Shown here: one piece after another, positions 40,073 to 50,500 of the stretch
Layout: each line of letters starts with the position of its first letter
How positions within the stretch are numbered: the stretch's first letter is position 1
NCBI RefSeq assembly: GCF_024362695.1
Contig: NW_026063245.1
Location: 771,501-835,500, forward strand
Source: Pectinophora gossypiella
Taxonomy: Eukaryota > Arthropoda > Insecta > Lepidoptera > Gelechiidae
DNA: 64,000 bases
Direction: 5' to 3'
Translations under genes and position numbers: made by a program
Notes under the pieces: model-generated
Told to the model about the DNA's origin: nothing
Database searches by the model: none
What the model saw: only the letters and a program-made list of their open reading frames with translations

Positions 40073-41557
40073 TCAGATTGGTAAGGTTCTTGGAGTAGAC
40101 TTTTCTGCACCAAATGTTTGTATGTTAGAAACGTTTGGTCTTCTTTTTGTCCATTTTTCTATCGGCGTTTCAGTTTCTTGATGCTTCAGCGTTCTATTCA
40201 ACAGGTATGTAGCGCATCGGGCAGCTTCACCCCACATTTCTTTATCTAGATTTGATTGTAGTAGCATCGCTCTTACTTTTTCCATTAGGGTGCGATTGAA
40301 ACGTTCAGCTTTCCCATTTTGTTGTGGGCTATAGGGTACCGTATAATCTAGACGAATTCCTTTTTCTTTGCACCATTCTTTGAGCTGATTGCTTGTATAT
40401 TCACCACCATTGTCACATCTTATTAGGCTGACATTTTCACTGGTGTAACGTTCCACTTCATTCACATATTCTTTGATGTATGTGAATACTTCACTTTTAT
40501 TTGACAGTAAATAGACTTGTGTATTGTTTGTGAAATCGTCAATGAACGTCAATAGATACTTTTTTTCATCCCATGTGGACGGAGATATTGGGCCACAGAC
40601 ATCTGTGTGTATGGTGTGTATTACTCTTTCAGCTTTATTTCTTGTGTGAAATGGCAGTCTTTTTTGTTTTGCTTTTATGCATACTTCACAAGTTGAGGTA
40701 AGTAAATCTATATCTTTATTTGTTATGTTTATTCCATCAACAGATTTAATAATATTTTTTAATGTTTCTTTTCCAGGATGACCATATCTGATGTTCCAAT
40801 CTTCAGCGTTTTCTGATTTTATATTCAACAAAGCATTTTCTATATCTGTTGTCAAGTTTACATTGTATAATCCGTTTTCATTTTTCTTGCCTTTTAATAT
40901 TATATTTTCATTATTTTTAATTATCACTTCTTCTTTAGTGAATGTGACTTCTCCATTGTTTTCTGTGATAGAGTTCACCGATAGAAGATTTCTTTTTAGG
41001 TTAGGTACAAATAATACATTATGAAAATTGACATTTGTTGTTTCAATTTTTCCTTTAACTGTGGAATCGAGACAATTTTCCTTTTTTGCTATATGTATCT
41101 TTACTGAACACTTTTCTCGTTCTTTTAGTATTTCGTCATTATATGTCATGTGTTGTGAACATCCAGAATCTACAATGAAGTTTTCTGTTTGTGTGTAAAA
41201 CGTTACAGCCGATCCATTCTTTTTATTATTTTTCTTTTTATTCCAGAAGCAGTCATTTTCTTTGTGATTAAATTTCTTACAAATCGAACACTGTTGTTTA
41301 TCTTTGAAGTAACAATTTTTCTCTTCGTGATTGTTTTTCTTACATATTGTGCACTTACGATGAAAATTCTTTTTAGAAGTAGCCTTAAATGCAACAGACT
41401 CTACTCTTGACTTGCCTGTATCTAATCGCTGTTCCTCTGTGAGCAATCGTGAGGTAAGGTTGGCTAAGTTTTGGTCTGTTTGAGCTGTTGACTCCCATGC
41501 GGTTATGAATCCTTTGTAATTCTCTGGAAGAGTTGACAATATTTTTGACATCAACAT
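40073..41557 (-). pseudogene. Copia gag end, protease and integrase
   Basis: Seen: two small Cys/His knuckles (CTICKKNNHEEKNC, CSICKKFNHKENDC) near residues 75-110. The protease motif is FIVDSGCSQHMT (~130). The integrase zinc region has WNIRYGHPGKETLK and CEVCIKAKQ. The integrase core is in HTDVCGPIS, RCDNGGEYTS and PQQNGKAERFNRTL. The 3' end of this frame at 40073 departs from similarity around 40100. The next readable piece, 40040-39792, is an acidic Glu/Lys-rich linker beginning VGYAPTGYRLWNPEKKEI, the usual segment between integrase and RT. All integrase catalytic residues are present. Confidence 0.86.
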
Positions 41558-41980
41558 TTATTCGTTTATTTCCTGTTCTATATTTGTAAGTTGATGGGCT
41601 AGATTTTCTAGTACACTTATGTGATGTGTCATGTTGTTATTTTTATCATATGTGTATTGGAAAAATTCCTGCAATAGTTGACATTTCCTTTGATCGGTTC
41701 TCTTTTCAAATATAGAGATTATTTTTTCGTACATACTTTTTGCTGTAGTGCACGATAGTAGTGTTGTTAAGAGTTTTTTATCAACCGTTTCACTGATTAT
41801 TCTTTGTGCTTGCGCATCCAGTTTTAGGTTATCACTGCTATCAGTTTCTGGTTCATTTTTAATTAATGGTTGCAATCCTTCGCTTCTGAATACTATTCCG
41901 ATTTGAAACTTCCAAATTGGAAATGATTTTTCGTCTATCAGTGGTTGTATATTGTGTAGTTTTGAAGACGCTTGCATCAT
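41558..41980 (-). pseudogene. Copia gag, N-terminal part
   Basis: Seen: ATG at 41980 gives MMQASSKLHNIQPL, then FPIWKFQIGIVFRSEGL and a UBN2-type gag core (LLSCTTAKSMYEKIISIFEKRTDQRKCQLLQEFFQY, then MTHHISVLENLAHQL). It stops at 41558 and the same protein continues in another phase from 41557 (SKILSTLPENYKGFITAW). A one-base break between them is likely. Confidence 0.85.
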
Positions 41981-42031
41981 GGCGGAGTTGTTTTTTTTTC
42001 TTTGTTTTTACGTGACAATTCTCGTCTCGAA

Positions 42032-42050
42032 CCACGGATCTCTGCTACCA
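42032..42050 (-). promoter_or_regulatory. Copia primer-binding site
   Basis: Minus-strand TGGTAGCAGAGATCCGTGG directly abuts the LTR end TTACA. Confidence 0.7.
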
Positions 42051-42246
42051 TGTAAGATATTTTAGTTATGATTTGTTATAATAATGTAAATAAACAGTTT
42101 TTACTTAAGAATTGCACTTTTATTTTTAGTAACTTCCCACATGTACATAGCTTACGTATACAATTTCACACAAGACATAGACAAAGTTTTTTTTATATTT
42201 TTATCAGCAATCTTACAAGCAAATGTTTGAAATTATTCTTCCAACA
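42051..42246 (-). repeat. 5' LTR of copia element
   Basis: 196 bp, element-sense TGTTGGAAGAA...ATATCTTACA. TG...CA ends and the TGTTGGAA start are typical for copia. No second copy in the window. Confidence 0.82.
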
Positions 42247-42929
42247 TTATCGCTGCATTTAGTAAATTAGTACAAGCTCTCGAAATCTCAAGTAAATCCA
42301 CTCCAGAAGTAGCACGAGCCCTAATTAAATATTTCTCCGTTTATGGTGTTCCAAATAAAATTAGTTCAGATCCAGGTACAGAATTTAATAATATCCTTCT
42401 CAAGGAAACGTTACAGTTTTACAAAATTGAACTTCATATAGGAACCCCACACAACCCAAACTCTATGGGTCTTATAGAGCAATTCCACTCTACAATCTTA
42501 GAGATATATCGAATCGCTAAGTATGAACATAAGATAACGGACGCCGCATCTGCTATGATATACGCCGTGATGTCATATAATCAAAGTATACATTCAACTA
42601 CTGGTCTAACACCATTTGAGGTAGTATTCGGACATACTTCCGCATCCAGTACATTCAATGTAGATTTCTGTAAAGAATACACACAAAAATTAGTTAGAGA
42701 TCATGTCAAAAGAACTAAATACCTTTATAAATTCTTAACCGATAAAATCATTCATGGCAAAAAGAAAATTCAAACTAAACATGGAGGCGAAAAAGAGTTC
42801 CCCATAGAAGAAGGAGATGAAATCTTCATAAAAGGAACCAATACCAAAAGAAGTAAAGATAAAAAATTAAGCAAAATTAAAAATTTTGGAAAAACCCACG
42901 ACGGTAAAAATATCATCGAAAAAGAATAA
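42247..42929 (+). pseudogene. Gypsy-type integrase fragment fused to foldback end
   Basis: Seen: an open frame of ~227 codons starting right at the copia LTR edge. AFSKLVQALEISSKSTPEVARALIKYF, then SSDPGTEFNN (second catalytic Asp), NPNSMGLIEQFHSTI (Glu), SYNQSIHSTTGLTPFEVVFGH and a basic tail. The first catalytic Asp, expected just before AFSK, is replaced or lost at the junction. Known: the spacing and NPNS...E..HST match gypsy/errantivirus-like integrases better than Polinton integrases. The last ~20 residues (LSKIKNFGKTHDGKNIIEKE) are encoded by the foldback arm, so the reading frame runs on into F3. Remnant only. Confidence 0.78.
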
Positions 42930-43308
42930 AATAACTCAAAACCCCCGACTTAACCCAATTATTATGTAACGAAATATTATATTAGACTTAAAAATACTTT
43001 CTAAAAAAGAGTTGATATCTCGAGACATCGGTAATAGATATACTTAAGTACCTAAACAATGAATATGGATGTTTACAGTTTTTTCCTAACGTGTCTGTTT
43101 CTCGAAGATATACTTAAATGTAGCGATAATAATTTTACCATAATACATAACCGAGGAATATCCGTCGGGGGCTGCCTTTTCTATATGAAATTTCAACAGA
43201 AATTTAATCATACTCATAAGTGTATTTTATGTCGTCGTTAAACATCTACAATTCTTCAATAATTGTATTCACGTCACTAGAAAAACTTTAGCTGGGTTAA
43301 TGGCAGCC
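42866..43308. repeat. Foldback element F3, loop inverted, right arm absent
   Basis: Left arm 42866-43176 (class A variants), then the 125-bp loop 43177-43301 in the opposite orientation to every other copy, then GGCAGCC (43302-43308) and an abrupt change to LINE sequence. Together with F2 it forms a ~435-bp inverted repeat (37698-38131 versus 42870-43308) around the copia/integrase segment. Confidence 0.9.
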
Positions 43309-43523
43309 AACTCTTTTTGGGGACGGTGATTTATTAGACCGCAAGGGCTCGGGGCACCCGGTGCGCCGGGTGTCCCGACGGTTGGCCGCGCCGGCGGGGA
43401 AGGGGGTCAGACCCCACTGCCGGCCAGGCGCTTAATTAGGGAGTGGTAGGGGGGGACCATGCCCCCCCCCCTCCCTACGCCCCGGCTCCGGCCGCTCGGG
43501 CACGCGCCGCCCCATAGGCAAGA

Positions 43524-45212
43524 TTGTCCGCCCCAGGGTGTTCCGGAGGAGCAACCCTCCCCTTGAGCTGGCGCACTTCCGGGACTCCCTGGATGCCTAT
43601 AACAGGGTGCCGCCATCGCGACAACCCTCACTTCCCTCTACCCCCACCACCTCAGGTGGGGGCGAGACATACTTTGATGCGGTCCTTGACGATGACCCGC
43701 TCGCGGCCCATTTTCCGCCGCTGCCGCCGTCGCGCCACATCGCGGGCCGCCCCGCCTGCCTGCAACCCCGCGCAAGCCTGCGCCCCCGCCGTCGCGATAC
43801 CCGCGACCGGGGCAGCAACAGCAACTGCAGCAGGGGCGTACTCTGCGTGTGCAAACGGCGCGCGACGCCAGGTCCCCCCCCCCCTTTCGAGGGGGTTCGA
43901 GCCCAGGGGCCCCAATGCTGCTCCAGCATACATCGCCGGCGGCATCTTACGCCGCGGCGACAAAAAAAGTGGACACAGCCAGCAGCCAAGCCAAGGGCCC
44001 ACAGCTCCGCTGCTGAGCCCTATGACGACGACGCCACCGCGGGATGGACATTCCCCGCACCAGGCCAAGCCCGCACAGCAGCCCGCTCCGCCGAAGCGCG
44101 AGCGTTACCCTCCACTGGTGGTGGAGGCACTCCCGGATTGGGCCCGACACTTTCGCGTCCTCCGGGAGAAGCTCGGTCACCCCCCAAACGCCCGGCCGTA
44201 CGGGCGGGGGGTACGCTTCCTCCCGCGCACGGGAGAAGAGTACCGGGTCATCCAGAGCTATCTGATGGCCCTGGAGAAAGAGACCACACTGTCGTGGTTC
44301 TCCTACTCCCTCCCAGCGGAGCGCAGCCTCAAGGTTGCGATCCGAGGGCTGCCGGTCGACACCGACCCGGCCCTCATTGAGGCTGAATTGCGCCAACTGG
44401 GGTACACCCCCGAGTTCGTGCGCGCCATCCAGGCGCGTTTCGGACGACCGGGGTGTATTTACTACGCCCAGCTCGTGCGCAATGCTGCTACTATCCCGTC
44501 GATATATGGAGTGACGGAGCTCCTCTATATGCGCGGGGTGAAGATCGAGGCCTGGCGGGGCAAGAAAGGACCGGCGCAATGTCACCGGTGCCAGCTGTTC
44601 CGTCACTCCTCACACAAGTGCCACCGCAAGCTTGCGTGTGTGCGATGTGGGGAGGAGCACCCGGCAAAGGAGTGCCCTCGACCGAGAGAACAGCCGGCGA
44701 CATGCGCCAACTGTGGGGGGCCACATCCGGCCAACCATGTGGCCTGCCCGGTCTTCTTGCGCGAGGCGCGCAATAAGAAGGCCGGAACCACAGCCCGCAC
44801 CTCCTCGGGGCCGACGACCAAAAAGGTACTGGTCGCGCCCACAGGCGAGAGAAACGCCCAAGGGTCGCTCATGGCGGCGGCCAATGGCCCGAAGAGCGGC
44901 CCTGCAAAGCGGCGCAGAGGAGGGCGCGGAAGACGAGGGAAAGGTCCTTCCTTGCCCCAAATCCCGCCGCGACAGCAGCCTAAGGAGCCGACGGCATCAA
45001 CGTCTGCTCCTCCCAAAGCCCCCGCCGTCCGGCCCCCCGCCCCAAGCCAGGGGAAGGGGAAGTCGGCCAGCACCGGCGCCCCAGCCACTGCCAAGAGGGC
45101 AGTGCTGTTGGTCGCCATGGGGGTCTTCCAGGACGTCCTGAAGGCCCTGGAGCAGGATCTCGATCCTGTTCCAGTGCTTTTGGACGGGATGAATAGACTC
45201 TTAACTGCGTAA
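43524..45212 (+). pseudogene. Jockey-clade LINE ORF1 (gag-like)
   Basis: Seen: the reliable part begins around 44090: KRERYPPLVVEALPDWARHFRVLREKLG, then LKVAIRGLPVDTDPALIEAELRQLGY (PRE_C2HC-like RNA-binding region). Three zinc knuckles follow (CHRCQLFRHSSHKC, CVRCGEEHPAKEC, CANCGGPHPANHVAC), then a Lys/Arg/Pro-rich tail and stop at 45212. The N-terminus is best read in another phase from about 43538 (FRRSNPPLELAHFRDSLDAY, then TYFDAVLDDDPLAAHFPPLPPS), so a frame break lies around 43740-43800. Known role: nucleic-acid chaperone that packages LINE RNA. Homopolymers of C and G in this area are a likely cause of the break. Confidence 0.8.
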
Positions 45213-46741
45213 CATTCGCGCAGCTAAGAGTCCTTCATTGGAACGCCGGAGGCCTGTCTAAAAAGATAGGTCTTCTTCGCGTTCTCCTGAGGGAACAGAA
45301 CGTTGATGTCGCCCTGATCTCAGAGACCAAACTGAGAGGCGCGGATCGGCTGAAGATCCCCAACTTCTTCGTATACCGGAAAGACGAGCTCAGTGACCTC
45401 GGTCACGCCTTTCGAGGCCTAGCCGTCTTGGTGAGAAGGAGATTGGTGCATCAGGCTCTGCCATCTGATGCCAGTCTTCAGTCGATCTACGCCCTGGGAG
45501 TGGAGATCGCTCTCGGAGACGTCCCAACACGTGTGTTTGCGGTTTATAAGCCGCCGGCGGCGCGCCTTGTCCTCGCGGACGTCCGGAAACTTCTGGACAG
45601 CCCGGGGCCAACGATCGCGGCCGGTGACTGGAACTGCAAGCACGTTGGTTGGAATTCCACGAGGACCTGTCCGAATGGACGGCGTCTGTTCGATGACGCC
45701 CACGGGGGCGGGTATGTAGTTCTGGGACCGGAGACCCCGACCCACTACCCGCACAACCTCGCTCATCTCCCAGATGTGATAGACCTCGCGGTGGCCAAGG
45801 GGCTCCGGCCCGATCCCACCGTTGAGACGCTCGACTATCACACAGGCTCCGACCATCAACCCGTCTTGATGGTTGTCACAGACCATCCCACCAGGACGAG
45901 GCTGCTGCCGCCGCGGCGGAAGTACTCCTGGGATAAATTCGGCCAGTACATGGTAGAGAACACTCCCATGCGACCAGTCTCGACGCCCACGGATGTCGAC
46001 GAGTTGGCAACCGAGTTCGCCTCTACAGTCCAGCGGGCATTGCAGCATGCCGCGCTCGAAGCCCCCAAACCGGGGGCCGCTCCTCCCACGCCGAAGCATA
46101 TCGCAGACATGCTCGCGGAAAAGAGGCGACTCCGTAAGCAGTGGAACACCACGCGCTGCCCCACCATGAAGTCCAGGCTGAACGCGCTGGCCGAGAAGAT
46201 CTCGGCTGCGCTCGATGGTGCCTCCGCCGACTCTTGGCAATTCACCATCGACACAGCCGGCGAGGATTGGACCGGCATCCACAGACTGTGTCGACAGCTC
46301 TCCGGGAAGCCGACACCAGTGCGACCTCTCCTCGCTCAGGACGGGACTCCCCGTTTTAGAGCCGAGGATCGAGCCGAGATCTTCGCCGAGTGTCTGGAGA
46401 GCCAATTCAGGCCGAACCCAGGCGCCGACCACGAAGAAGAAGAAGTCTCCCGAAATCTAGCGGGCTATTTCGGTCGTCCGATAGCCCCTGATGAGGACCC
46501 CGTCGTCTTCACGCCCGGACAGGTGCTCCGGGCGCTGAGGCGGACTCCGCTCCGGAAAGCTCCCGGTCCAGATGGCATTACGAACGAAATGTTGCGTCAC
46601 CTGCCCCCGCGTTCAGTGGCAGCGGTGACGCGCATTTATAATGGCATCACACGGACGGGTCACTTTCCGGACTGCTGGAAGCTTGGGCGAGTCATTATGC
46701 TCCCCAAGCCCGGGAAGAATATCCTAAAGCCTGAGAGCTAA
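45197..46741 (+). pseudogene. Jockey-clade LINE ORF2, endonuclease and RT start
   Basis: Seen: open from just before the ORF1 stop, without an ATG, reading LRVLHWNAGGLSKKIGLLRVLL, ISETKL, VYKPP, GDWNCKHVGWNS and GSDHQPVLMVV; these are the catalytic N, E, D/N and SDH motifs of an APE-type endonuclease. A linker follows, then the RT start (PLRKAPGPDGITNEMLRHL, LGRVIMLPKPGK). The frame stops at LKPES because of an insertion. Known: overlapping ORF1/ORF2 with restart near the ORF1 stop is normal for the clade. The lack of any other break across about 500 codons is notable. Confidence 0.85.
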
Positions 46742-47082
46742 ACTGTTTTAAGACAGTAGTTAAACAAAAACTTTACAAAAAAGGTTATTATAAAGTTAGT
46801 GATTATTTAGAAGATATGAATGCATGGGATTAACTGTCTGAGAACTGATATTAGGCAGCTAAATTACTCAATTGTATACCAATATTTTATGTTTATTTTT
46901 ATTTTTTTAAAGAACGTCTAGGGCCCTGTGCCGAGGTTTTTCTTGCAGCTTCTTTTCCCCGGCTATACAGGTTGTGAGAAGCTGCAGTAGTTTTAGGCGG
47001 ATAAGACGTTCGTTATGTAAAATTGACGATTCAAAGTGTAACTATGTTACCTACTGAATAAAGATATTTTTGAATTTGAATT
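46742..47082 (+). mobile_element. 5'-truncated LINE 3' end inserted in Jockey ORF2
   Basis: About 340 bp of AT-rich DNA flanked by GAGCTA (46735-46741 region and 47083-47089). It ends with AATAAAGATATT and a TTTGAATTTGAATTTG tail, and carries a CTTGCAGCTTCTTTTCCCC block near 46940 like the 3' UTR of the LINE at 5737. Skipping it restores the RT frame. Confidence 0.8.
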
Positions 47083-47549
47083 TGAGCTATCGACCAATCA
47101 CCTTGCTTTCGAACATCAGCAAGGTGTTTGAGAGACTTCTTCTCCGTCACATGATACCCCACATCATGCCACGCGAGGAGCAATTCGGCTTTCGAGCCGA
47201 GCACTCCACGACTCTTCAACTGTCAAGGGTGCTGCACAATCTGACGGCGGGCCTCAATAAGAGGGAGACCACCGTAGCAGTATTCCTTGACATGGAGAAG
47301 GCGTTCGACCGCGTATGGCATCCGGGTTTGGTATATAAGCTGTCCACGTCTACGACTCCACGGCGAGTCGTTAAGACTGTGGCCACCTTCTTAGAGAACA
47401 GGCGCTTCCAGGTGGTAGTGGAAGGCGCCCTCTCCCAAGTCCGTCCGATCGCTGCGGGAGTTCCCCAGGGTAGCTGCCTTTCTCCGGTTTGCTACTCCAG
47501 GTACACAAATGACATCCCTGTGGAGGGACGCTCCAAGTTTTATTTTTAT
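47083..47549 (+). pseudogene. Jockey-clade LINE RT, middle part
   Basis: Seen: SYRPITLLSNISKVFERLLL, QFGFRAEHSTTLQLSRVL, FLDMEKAFDRVWHPGL (first catalytic Asp) and GVPQGSCLSPVCYSRYTNDIPV. The catalytic FADD box is not reached, because the sequence turns into the A/T-rich tail of the next LINE. Directly continues the frame that stopped at 46741. Confidence 0.85.
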
Positions 47550-50500
47550 TTTATTTATTTATTTATTTCTTAAGGAAAGCTAACAGCACGGAATCTTAAA
47601 TAAATACGTACAAACATAAGCCAGAATGAGGCCAATTATAAGCTTCCACATATAGAACTTAATTAAATCAAAAGAGAGTTAGGTCTACTTACAAAATTAA
47701 ATAATGAATAAATACTCGCTGCTGAGTTTACCAATATAAAATTAGTTGCTTTTGGTAAATTTCGATATAAGATGTTTTTTGATGGTATATAAACTAGAAT
47801 TAAATACATCAATGCTGTCATCACTGCAGAGTCGATTGAATGTAGTAGTTGCTCTCACAAGGAAGGAATTTTTCCTGTAAACAGTCCTAGCACTGGGGAT
47901 CGTAAAAATTGGACGTGGTTTAAGTAGTCTGCCCGGAGCGCTGAGCCCGACTTTAGATAGGAGAAGTGGGGAGTCAGCGAGACCTCTCACAATCTTGACC
48001 AAGAGGATTACATCTGCGATGTCACGACGACTTTTTAAAGGAAGAAGATGAAATCGTGCACAACGGTCCGGATAGGCAACCCTTGGAATTTTGAATTTAA
48101 AACCAAGGTATCTCGTAAACTTCCTTTGAATCCTCTCCAATCGGTCAATATGTTCATTATAATATGGGTTCCAAATTTGTGATCCATATTCTAGTAGACT
48201 TCGGACAAATGTGCAATAAAGGATTTTTACTGTTTTCATGGAATTAAAGGCATGTGCCGACCGAACAACAAAACCAAGAGCCCTTGATGCCTTGTTCGAT
48301 ATATGATCGATATGTGGGATGAAGCTAAGTTCGCTATCATGAAGAATGCCTAAATCTTTAGCGATGGTTTCTGTACATAAAGGTTGGCTTTTAAGCGTAT
48401 AAGAATAGTTGAGTACTTTTTTCTTTTTTGTAAAATGTACATAAAAACACTTAGCTACATTTAGATCGAGTTTATTAATGGAGCAATAACCATCTAGTCT
48501 ATTTAAATCAGCTTGAATGAGCAATGCGTCAGAGAGACTATTAGCAACAGCGAAGATTTTCATGTCGTCAGCGAATAAGAGATACTCCGAATTCAGAAAA
48601 CACTTGTCAATATCATTAATAAAGATTGTAAATAAAAGGGGCCCCAACAGAGAGCCCTGGGGGACCCCGGAGGATACAGCTTTCCAGGAAGAACAATAGC
48701 CATTGAGGACCACAGCCTGATGTCTGTTGGAAAGATAGGACCTAAACCAATTCCACAGTATCCCTTCGATTCCTACTGACATTAACTTATGCAATAGGAT
48801 GGTATGGTCAATTCGATCGAAAGCTTTTGTATAGTCAGTATAAATTACATCAATTTGATTACCTTTACACATTTGGTCTGAGAGGTAATCGTTGAACACT
48901 AATAGGTTTGAAACAGTAGAACGCGCCTTAAGAAAACCATGCTGATTAGGATTGAAGTACGGATGAAGGGCACTATAAACCTGGTCAAATACAATTTTTT
49001 CCAGTATTTTTGCAAACAGACACAACTTAGATATCGGTCTGTAGTTATCTACTTGTTCCTTGGGTCCCTTCTTGTGTATAGGAGAGATAAATGCTTCCTT
49101 CCATTTGTTAGGAACAATACCCTCATTAAGCGACCTATTGAATAAAATGGTCACAGGGAGAGCAAGTTCGGAAGCACAAGAAACAATAAATAGTGCTGGA
49201 ATGGTATCCGGGCCCGCTGATTTGTTAAGATCTATAGATTTCAACATTGTAAGTACCAAGTCATATTGCATCTCTACTTTAGTTATATGAGACGAAGATA
49301 CAGGAAGCACACCAGACGGGTACGTGACCATTGAAGAATCTATATTAGAGTCGTTATTTAGGAACGTTGTATAAAAGTAAGAGGAAAATAATTCACTAAT
49401 ATCATCACCCCTGTCACAGGTCACACCTCTAAAGGTCATAGATGATGGGAAGGCACCATTTTTACGCTTGCCTCGACAGTAAGAGAATAGCCTCTTAGGG
49501 TTGGATTGGATGTTACGTTCCAAATCAGACAAATAATTGCTATAGCAGACTTTTTCGGTGGTTACTACTCTGTCACGAAGAATCTTATATGATAATTCGT
49601 CGGATTTATTCCCATATACCTTATATTTGGATAGGTATTTAAACTTTTCTCTTACCATCTTGACAAGTGGACGGCTGTACCAGGGTGGGTAATTGCTTTT
49701 ACGGGGTCTACAAGTAGGTATAAATTTAGTTCTTAAGTCAAGAAGCACGTTATAAAATGTGTTAACAGCTTCATTTAAATCGCCAACAGATAACATTTTA
49801 TTCCAGTCATAATCGGCTAATTGCTTGCGTATATTATCGTAGTCACCACGATTGTAGCAAAATATATTACGTTGAGGTGATACAAGAGACTCATGCTTTG
49901 TGAACTCAGGGATGATGAGGAGTGCCTTATGGTGGCATACTTCAGGTACGAGAGGGTCTAGGCAAGCCTGGACCGTAACCAGATCGTTTGAGAGAACCAG
50001 ATCAAGTATACGTCCCAGGTCATTGACCACATTGTTAAACTGCTTTAAGTCGCATGTGTTAATTAATTCAACAAAACGTACATAAATCTGCTTAGTTAAA
50101 TTATGCGGAGTAAGACCGTCCTCTGAAGGGGAAGATGTCCATGAAATTTTACTTAAATTAAAATCCCCTGTGACTACGAATTTATCATTACTACACTGGT
50201 TTGAGAGAGAAACTAATTGTGTAAGAAAGTTGTCGAGCTGGGTTGAGAAGGAATTTCCATTTTCTTGGTTACACATATAAACCGTACATATATGTATTTT
50301 AGTGCCGCGTAGAGTAATCGTAACCCATAGATCCTCTGCGGTGGAACTCCATGATGGAACACCATGCGCCCTAAGTTCACGTTTAACAGCTATTAGAACG
50401 CCCCCACCCCTAATTTGTCCAGTGAGAGTATAATCGCGGTCCCTACGCCACACACAGTACCTATCATCAAATAATTCACCATTGAATATCCCTTCAAGCA

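Larger units (their letters stand above)
38133..42246 (-). mobile_element. Ty1/copia element lacking its 3' LTR
   Basis: Seen: one LTR (42051-42246, 196 bp, starting TGTTGGAAG in element sense and ending CTTACA), an adjoining primer-binding site TGGTAGCAGAGATCCGTGG, then gag, protease, integrase, RT and RNase H in copia order. After RNase H ends at 38212, only ~80 bp remain before foldback F2, and no second LTR is visible. The coding region is broken into several frames (breaks near 41557, 40060, 39750, 39470 and 38695). Known: initiator-Met-type primer sites starting TGGTAxCAGAG are common in copia elements. Confidence 0.87.
43316..47549 (+). mobile_element. GC-rich Jockey-clade LINE, 3'-truncated
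   Basis: Seen: a GC-rich 5' region (43316-43520), ORF1 with CCHC knuckles, ORF2 with endonuclease and the first two thirds of RT. The RT is interrupted by a 340-bp insert (46742-47082) and cut off at about 47540 by the tail of an opposite-strand LINE. The composition (very G+C-rich) contrasts sharply with everything around it. Known: PRE_C2HC-like ORF1 plus this endonuclease type points to the Jockey clade. The left end abuts foldback F3. Confidence 0.85.

Noticed and set aside
42247..42929. Polinton integrase next to a terminal inverted repeat
   Set aside because: Tempting because a Polinton-type polymerase lies at 59841, but the integrase motifs fit gypsy-like elements better and its N-terminal side is cut by a copia LTR.
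43597..45118. Several long minus-strand and alternate-frame ORFs over the Jockey ORF1
   Set aside because: They are products of extreme GC content; only the plus-strand frames carry zinc knuckles and the conserved RNA-binding region.
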